A stretch of DNA of 64,000 nucleotides from Cupriavidus pauculus (GTDB lineage: Bacteria; Pseudomonadota; Gammaproteobacteria; Burkholderiales; Burkholderiaceae), in contig NZ_PJRP01000003.1 in the NCBI RefSeq assembly GCF_002858765.1, forward strand, positions 62,001 through 126,000. The letters are read 5' to 3'. Position numbers and translations under genes: made by a program. Below the pieces are notes generated by a model. That model did no database searches, had not been told where the DNA came from, and saw only the letters and a program-made list of their open reading frames with translations. Positions 58,787 to 64,000 of the stretch are shown here, in pieces. How positions within the stretch are numbered: the first letter of the stretch is position 1; each line of letters begins with the position of its first letter.

Positions 58787-60400
58787 TTGAACGCGAACAC
58801 CTTGTTTGTGGCGGCAGAAGCCCAGCCCCTGGCCAAGACAGGCGGCCTGGCTGACGTGGTAGGCGGACTCGCGCAGGCGCTGCTGCAGCGCGGCGCCGAT
58901 GTCACGATCCTGATGCCGGGCTACCCTCGCGCGGTGGCGGCGGCACGCGACGTGCACAGCCTCGGCGCCATCCACCTGCCAATGGCCCTGCCTCCCGGAC
59001 ACAGCCCTGCGCGGCTGCTGCAAGGACTGATGCCGGACAGCGGCGTGCGCGTGGTGTTCCTTGACTGCCCGTCGCTCTACGACCGGCCGGGGTCGCTGTA
59101 CGTTGACGCCACCGGCCGCGACTTCTGCGACAACGCCCAGCGCTTTGCCGCGCTGGCGCATGCCGCCACGGCCATCGCGGCGGGCGAAACGCCGCTGCCG
59201 GTGCCGAGCCTGGTGCATGCACACGACTGGCACGCCGCGCTGACGCCGCTGCTGATGCACGCGCGTGGCCTGCGCATCCCCACCGTCTGCACGATCCACA
59301 ACCTGGCCTTCCAGGGCGTGTTTCCGATGGCCGCGGCCGGGCCGCTGGGCCTGCCCCCGCAATCGCTGACGCCGGACGGCATCGAGTTCTGGGGCAAGAT
59401 CAACTTCCTGAAGGCCGGTATCCGCTATGCCGACCGCGTCACCACGGTCAGCCATACCTATGCGCGCGAAATCCTGACGCCGCACTTTGGCCATGGGCTG
59501 GACGGCCTGCTGGCGCATCGTGCGGCCGTGCTGGGCGCGATCCCGAACGGTGTCGATACCGACGCCTGGTCGCCACGGACCGACCGCCTGCTGCCGCAGC
59601 GCTACGACGCCCGCAGCCTGACGGGCAAGCGTGCCTGCAAGGCCGCCCTGCAGGCGCGCCACGGCCTGCCGGCGGACGCCGACCGCCCGCTGATCGCCAT
59701 GGGCAGCCGCCTGACCCACCAGAAGATGGCCGACGTGGCGCTCGACGCCATCGACCTGGCGCTTGCCGCGCACGCCGATGCGCAGTTCGTGGTACTGGGT
59801 TGCGGCGATCCGAAGCTGGAAGCGGCGTATGGCGCGCTGGCCCAGCGGCATCCGCAGCGCGTGGGCGTGGCCATCGGCTATCGCGAGGAAGATGCGCACC
59901 TGCTGCACGCGGGCGCGGACATGCTGCTGCACGGCAGCCGCTTCGAGCCCTTCGGCCTGACGCCGGTCTATGCCATGCGCTACGGCACCGTGCCGATCGT
60001 GTCGCGCGTGGGTGGCCTGGCCGACACCGTGCGCGACGTGGGCGAGGGCACCGCACCGGCCGCACGCGCCAACGGCATCGTTTTCGATGGCGAATCGGCC
60101 GAGGCGATGTGCGCCGCCATGGCCCGTGGACTAGGATGGTATGGCCGCCAGCGTCACTGGCGCAGCCTGCAACGTACCGGCATGCAGACCGACTTCGGCT
60201 GGGAAGGCCCCGCGCACCAGTACCTGGCCCTGTACGGCGCGTTGGCGCCGGCCCTGGCGCATGTACCGGCAGTGGCCGCCGAACCCGTGGCCACGGCGCC
60301 GACGGTACAGCCGGCGCGCGGTGGTCGCCGTCCGGTGGCCGTGCCCGACGCACCGGCACTGTCGCCGGCCGATGCCGGCGCGGCCGTGACGCCCGCCTGA
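58787..60400 (+). CDS. glgA: Glycogen synthase, ADP-glucose type
   Basis: This 537-residue GT5 enzyme adds glucose from ADP-glucose to alpha-1,4 chains. The N-terminal substrate loop is KTGGLADV at residues 17-24. The C-terminal half has GSRLTHQKMADVALDAID and the catalytic HGSRFEPFGLTPVYAMRYG. I chose the TTG at 58787 because GGGAG lies 8-12 bases upstream and the family start (NANTLFVAAEAQPL) follows directly; no ATG or GTG fits. A disordered Ala/Pro tail of about 50 residues is extra. It leads into treZ after 59 bp. Confidence 0.92.
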   Translation: MNANTLFVAAEAQPLAKTGGLADVVGGLAQALLQRGADVTILMPGYPRAVAAARDVHSLGAIHLPMALPPGHSPARLLQGLMPDSGVRVVFLDCPSLYDRPGSLYVDATGRDFCDNAQRFAALAHAATAIAAGETPLPVPSLVHAHDWHAALTPLLMHARGLRIPTVCTIHNLAFQGVFPMAAAGPLGLPPQSLTPDGIEFWGKINFLKAGIRYADRVTTVSHTYAREILTPHFGHGLDGLLAHRAAVLGAIPNGVDTDAWSPRTDRLLPQRYDARSLTGKRACKAALQARHGLPADADRPLIAMGSRLTHQKMADVALDAIDLALAAHADAQFVVLGCGDPKLEAAYGALAQRHPQRVGVAIGYREEDAHLLHAGADMLLHGSRFEPFGLTPVYAMRYGTVPIVSRVGGLADTVRDVGEGTAPAARANGIVFDGESAEAMCAAMARGLGWYGRQRHWRSLQRTGMQTDFGWEGPAHQYLALYGALAPALAHVPAVAAEPVATAPTVQPARGGRRPVAVPDAPALSPADAGAAVTPA

Positions 60401-60459
60401 CCCGCGTGCAGCCTGCCACGTAACTGGATGTGCGATTGCCTGCCCGAAGGTAGCTCCCG

Positions 60460-62412
60460 ATGATGACTGCTACGCCATCCCCGCCGCCCCGTGACGGCCT
60501 GCCGGTCCACTCGAACTGGCAAACCCTGGGCGCCGATGCCCGGCTGCTGCCCTGCGGCGACGAAGCCGCCACGGGTTACTGGTTCGGCCCGGTCCGCCTG
60601 GCGGACGGCCGCGTCCGGTTCCGCCTGTGGGCGCCCGACGCCGCCGCGCAAGGCCATGCGGTACGGCTCGAAGTGGCGGGCATGGCACCGGTGGTGATGA
60701 TGGAAGGCAAGCACGGCTGGTTCGAGGCGGTGGTGCCTTGCTGCCACGGCGTGCGCTACTGGTTCCGGCTGGACGACGGCACGATCGTGCCCGATCCGGC
60801 TTCGCGCCTGCAGGCCGACGACGTCCATGGCGCCAGCGTGCTGTGCCTGCCCGAGAACGGCGCCGCCTACGCCTGGCAGCACACCGAATGGCGCGGGCGC
60901 CCCTGGCACGAAGCCGTGATCTACGAGCTTCACGTGGGCCTGTTCGGCGGCTACACGGGCGTGATGTCCGAGCTGCACCGCCTGGCGGCACTGGGCTTCA
61001 CCGCCATCGAACTGATGCCGCTGTCCGAGTTTCCCGGCGCCCGCAACTGGGGCTACGACGGCGTGTTGCCGTTCGCGCCCGAGCGCAGCTATGGCTCGCC
61101 CGACGAACTGCGGGCGCTGATCGACGCGGCCCATGGGCTGGGCATGATGGTGTTCCTGGACGTGGTCTACAACCACTTCGGGCCCGAGGGCAACTACCTG
61201 CACCAGTACGCCAGCCCCTTCTTCCGCACCGACCGGCAGACGCCATGGGGGCCCGCCATCGACTTTCGTCGCGCGGAGGTCCGCCGCTTCTTTGGCGAGA
61301 ACGCGCGCTACTGGCTGGAATCGTTCCGCTTCGACGGCTTGCGGCTCGACGCCGTGCACGCCATCGAGGACGAAGGCTGGCTGCCGCAACTGGCCCACGA
61401 CCTGCGTGCCTGCCTGCCCGACCGCCATGTGCATCTGGTGCTGGAAAACGACCACAACGATGTGGCGCTGATGCAGGCCGGCTACGACGCGCAGTGGAAC
61501 GACGACGCCCACCACGCGCTGCACGTGCTGCTCACGGGCGAGCACGACGGGTACTACCGCGAATACCAGGCCGAACTGCCGGGCGCCACGCCCGCGAAGG
61601 CCGTCGGCACGCCAGCGTTGCATCACCTGGTGCGCGTGCTGGGCGAAGGCTTCGCCTGGCAGGGCGAGGTATCGCCGCACCGCAGTGGCGACCAGAACGG
61701 CCCGCTCCAGGGCCGCGAGGTGCGGCGCGGGCAGCCCAGCGCGGCGCTGCCCCCTTCATCCTTCGTGATGTTCCTGCAGAACCACGACCAGACCGGCAAC
61801 CGCGCGTTCGGCGAGCGCCTGACGACGCTGGCCGCCCCCGACGCCCTGCGGGCGGCCGTGGCACTGCAACTGCTCTGCCCGCAGATACCGCTGGTGTTCA
61901 TGGGCGAGGAACATGGCGCGCGCACGCCCTTCCTCTACTTCACCGACCATCCGCCCGAACTGGCGCAGGCGGTGCGCGACGGCAGGCGCCGCGAATTCGC
62001 CGCGTCGGCGGCCTTCCGCGACGACGCCCATGCCGCGCGCATCGCCGACCCGAACGCGCCGCAGACGTTCGACGCCTCGCGCCCGGTCTGCGACGACACC
62101 GACGGCGATTGCCGCGCGTGGAACCACTACTACGGCGAACTGCTGTCGATCCGCCGCAACGAAATCATGCCGAGGCTGCGCCACTGCCAGCCCGATGGCG
62201 TCACGCCGCTGGCCGACCGCGCGCTGGTGGCGCGCTGGCGCCTGGGCGACGGCAGCCGGCTGTCGATCTGGCTCAACCTTGGCGCCGAGCCGGTGGAAGC
62301 AGACTGTGCCGGGGGCCGGATGCTGCATGCCAGCCAGGCTGGCGCCATTGCATCGCTCAATGCCGGCATCCTGACCGAACGCTGCTGCGTCGCCTGCCTG
62401 CATCCGGCCTGA
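60460..62412 (+). CDS. treZ: Malto-oligosyltrehalose trehalohydrolase
   Basis: This 650-residue GH13 enzyme releases trehalose from maltooligosyl-trehalose. It has a CBM48-like N-domain (GRVRFRLWAPDAAAQGH), the barrel with YELHVGLFGGYTGV and FLDVVYNHFGPEGNYL, nucleophile Asp in [12 protein letters not shown] and acid Glu in LVLENDHND. The late motifs FLQNHDQTGNRAFGER and FMGEEHGARTPFLYFTDHP are typical of TreZ. It lies 59 bp after glgA and 54 bp before treY, so the three form one operon. GAAGG precedes the ATG. Confidence 0.95.
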   Translation: MMTATPSPPPRDGLPVHSNWQTLGADARLLPCGDEAATGYWFGPVRLADGRVRFRLWAPDAAAQGHAVRLEVAGMAPVVMMEGKHGWFEAVVPCCHGVRYWFRLDDGTIVPDPASRLQADDVHGASVLCLPENGAAYAWQHTEWRGRPWHEAVIYELHVGLFGGYTGVMSELHRLAALGFTAIELMPLSEFPGARNWGYDGVLPFAPERSYGSPDELRALIDAAHGLGMMVFLDVVYNHFGPEGNYLHQYASPFFRTDRQTPWGPAIDFRRAEVRRFFGENARYWLESFRFDGLRLDAVHAIEDEGWLPQLAHDLRACLPDRHVHLVLENDHNDVALMQAGYDAQWNDDAHHALHVLLTGEHDGYYREYQAELPGATPAKAVGTPALHHLVRVLGEGFAWQGEVSPHRSGDQNGPLQGREVRRGQPSAALPPSSFVMFLQNHDQTGNRAFGERLTTLAAPDALRAAVALQLLCPQIPLVFMGEEHGARTPFLYFTDHPPELAQAVRDGRRREFAASAAFRDDAHAARIADPNAPQTFDASRPVCDDTDGDCRAWNHYYGELLSIRRNEIMPRLRHCQPDGVTPLADRALVARWRLGDGSRLSIWLNLGAEPVEADCAGGRMLHASQAGAIASLNAGILTERCCVACLHPA

Positions 62413-62445
62413 AACCCGGCCTGAAATCCGGCCCGAAATCCGGCA
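62406..62445. repeat. Imperfect 12-bp tandem repeat between treZ and treY
   Basis: Units of the form GGCCTGAAATCC (GGCCTGAAACCC, GGCCTGAAATCC, GGCCCGAAATCC) run from the end of treZ into the gap. They include the treZ stop codon. Probably slippage-derived; no function evident. Confidence 0.6.
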
Positions 62446-62466
62446 TCACATCCGCCCGAGATCGCC

Positions 62467-64000
62467 ATGACCACACCCGCCGACGTGAATCACGCCGACC
62501 TCGATCACGCCGGGGTGCCCCGTGCCACGGCGCGGCTGCAGTTGCATGCCGGCTTCACCTTTGCCGATGCGGCGGCGCTGGTGCCCTATTACGCCGGCCT
62601 TGGCATCAGCCACCTGTACCTGTCGCCGGTCACCGAAGCGCGCCCGGGGTCCACGCACGGCTACGACGTCACCGATGGCACGCGGATCAGCGCGGCGCTG
62701 GGGGGCGAGGACGGCTTCGTGGCGCTGGCCACCCAGGCGCGCGAAGCAGGCCTGGGCATCGTGCTGGACATCGTGCCCAACCACATGGCCGCCGATGCCA
62801 CGCACAACGCATGGTGGCGCGATGTGCTGGCGCAGGGCGAGCGCAGTGCCTTTGCCCACTACTTCGATATCGACTGGCAATCGCCTGACCCGGAACTGCG
62901 CGGCAAGGTGCTGCTGCCGATTCTGGGCGACCCGTACTGGCAGACGCTGGCGTCGGGCGCGCTGACGGCGCAGCGCGACGGCGATGGCCGGGCGACGTTG
63001 CGCTACGGCGACCACGACCTGCCGCTGGCCATGCCGGACGGGTCAGCCATTCCCATTGACCCGCAGGCGCTGCACGCGCTGCTGGAAGGTCAGTCCTACC
63101 GGCTGGCATGGTGGCGTACCGGGGCGGCCATGCTGAACTGGCGTCGCTTCTTCGAGATCACGGACCTGGTGGGCGTGCGCCAGGAATGCGAGGACGTGTT
63201 CGAGGCCACGCACGCGCTGCCGTTCCGGCTTTACCGCGAGGGCTGGATCGACGGGCTGCGCATCGACCATGTGGACGGGCTGGCCGACCCGGCCGGCTAC
63301 TGCCGCCGCGTACGCGCGCGGCTGGACGCGCTGCGGCCGGGAAGGCCCGCCGCATTGGCGCTGGCGCATCCATGGCTGGTCGTCGAGAAGATCCTGGGCG
63401 AGCACGAGCCGCTGCCGTGCGACTGGCAGGTGGATGGCACCACCGGCTACGACTTCATGGACGAAGTGGGCGCCGTGCTGCACGACCTGCACGGCGCGGC
63501 CGGGCTGAACATGCTGTGGCTGCAGATCAGCGGCGACGACCGCACGTTTGCCGAACAGGTACATGCCGGACGGCATCGCGTGCTGGCCCGCCACCTGGTC
63601 ACGGAGGTCGAGTCGCTGTGCGCGCGGCTGCTGGCGCGGGCGCGCGGCGACGTGGCCACGCGCGACCTGTCGCCGCACGCGCTGCACCATGCGCTGACGG
63701 CGTTCATGACGGCCATCCCCGTGTACCGCTGCTACTACGTGGCCGACGACGATGGCCGGGACCGCACGTCTGACGACGACATGGTGTCGGCGGCCGCCGA
63801 TGCCGCGCGCCACCACCTGGCGCCGGACGAGTCGGCCGCGCTCGACTTCATCGTGGCCGCGTTGCGCGCCGACAGCCCGCTCGACAGCCCGGACGGGCAG
63901 TTGCGCACCAGACTCCAGCAACTGATGCCGGCGCTGGCGGCCAAGTCCACCGAGGACACGGCGTTCTACCGCTATGGGCGGCTGCTGTCCCGCAACGAGG
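62467..64000 (+). CDS. treY: Malto-oligosyltrehalose synthase, N-terminal 511 residues
   Basis: This GH13 enzyme turns the reducing end of a maltooligosaccharide into a trehalose unit, the substrate of TreZ. The open frame runs off the window. Visible landmarks are TARLQLHAGFTFADAAALVP, YLSPVTEARPGSTHGYDV, IVLDIVPNHMA, the nucleophile region GLRIDHVDGLADPAGY and acid Glu in LVVEKILGEHEPLP. The ATG at 62467 opens a 16-residue Asp/His-rich leader before the family start. It is the last visible gene of glgA-treZ-treY. Confidence 0.94.
   Translation, partial: MTTPADVNHADLDHAGVPRATARLQLHAGFTFADAAALVPYYAGLGISHLYLSPVTEARPGSTHGYDVTDGTRISAALGGEDGFVALATQAREAGLGIVLDIVPNHMAADATHNAWWRDVLAQGERSAFAHYFDIDWQSPDPELRGKVLLPILGDPYWQTLASGALTAQRDGDGRATLRYGDHDLPLAMPDGSAIPIDPQALHALLEGQSYRLAWWRTGAAMLNWRRFFEITDLVGVRQECEDVFEATHALPFRLYREGWIDGLRIDHVDGLADPAGYCRRVRARLDALRPGRPAALALAHPWLVVEKILGEHEPLPCDWQVDGTTGYDFMDEVGAVLHDLHGAAGLNMLWLQISGDDRTFAEQVHAGRHRVLARHLVTEVESLCARLLARARGDVATRDLSPHALHHALTAFMTAIPVYRCYYVADDDGRDRTSDDDMVSAAADAARHHLAPDESAALDFIVAALRADSPLDSPDGQLRTRLQQLMPALAAKSTEDTAFYRYGRLLSRNE

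Noticed and set aside
60425-60440. TGGATGTGCGATTGCC before treZ resembles a -24/-12 promoter
   Set aside because: The transcript would start only about 9 bases before the ATG, leaving no room for the ribosome site, and the -24 half is poor. treZ more likely shares the glgA transcript.

Overview
The window is high-GC DNA with dense, often overlapping genes. It looks like a Burkholderiales chromosome, most likely Cupriavidus/Ralstonia-like. Pointers are a short beta-proteobacterial H-NS protein with an AT-hook-like stretch, ubiT/ubiV/ubiU beside a fused siroheme-decarboxylase-type protein, and a set of small stress-associated families (DUF3309, DUF3008, DUF3182, DUF4142, PRC-barrel, BON). Genus is inference. 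No tRNA, rRNA, CRISPR array or insertion sequence was seen.

Layout. 0-5.2 kb: sulfonate/taurine-type uptake, with tauD-like, substrate-binding, ATPase and permease genes leftward and a second ssuA-like binding protein divergent from them. 5.4-9.5 kb: a 2-oxo acid dehydrogenase operon (E1alpha, E1beta, E2) and a 1-Cys-type peroxiredoxin. 9.8-16.8 kb: cheV, an AzgA-type purine permease, an H-NS protein, a lipoprotein and a divergent LysR/MFS pair. 17-20.5 kb: a NirDL-like protein facing ubiU-ubiV-ubiT (oxygen-independent ubiquinone synthesis), with a near-consensus FNR box ahead of ubiU. 20.5-24.3 kb: an IclR regulator divergent from succinate-semialdehyde dehydrogenase and an iron-dependent alcohol dehydrogenase, plausibly 4-hydroxybutyrate use. 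24.5-35.5 kb: an island of small or poorly characterised stress-type genes, including two ParBc_2-like paralogues, an SDR, topoisomerase IB, a DUF3182/hydrolase pair, and DUF4142, BON and PRC-barrel proteins. 35.7-39.4 kb: a degenerate histidine kinase, an NtrC-type response regulator and a second sigma-54 activator without a sensory domain. 39.8-64 kb: storage-glucan and trehalose metabolism: glgE, treS-maltokinase fusion, glgB, glgX, malQ; a hybrid histidine kinase and a small ORF; glgP; glgA, treZ and treY (cut by the window end).

The most interesting pattern is regulatory. Strong -24/-12 (sigma-54) promoter matches with exact GG-N10-GC spacing lie directly before several island genes (27068-27083 minus, 27213-27228 plus, 28562-28577 minus, 33432-33447 plus, 35545-35560 minus) and before glgE (39681-39696) and glgA (58675-58690). 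Weaker ones precede glgP, the DUF4142 gene and a small ORF. Two sigma-54 activators with a nearly identical DNA-recognition helix sit in the middle of these targets. My inference is one local sigma-54 regulon joining a stress-protein island to GlgE-route glucan and trehalose synthesis.

Metabolically, TreS-maltokinase plus GlgE turns trehalose into alpha-glucan through maltose 1-phosphate. GlgA and GlgB form and branch glucan, GlgP, GlgX and MalQ degrade and remodel it, and TreY/TreZ return glucan to trehalose. No glgC is visible.
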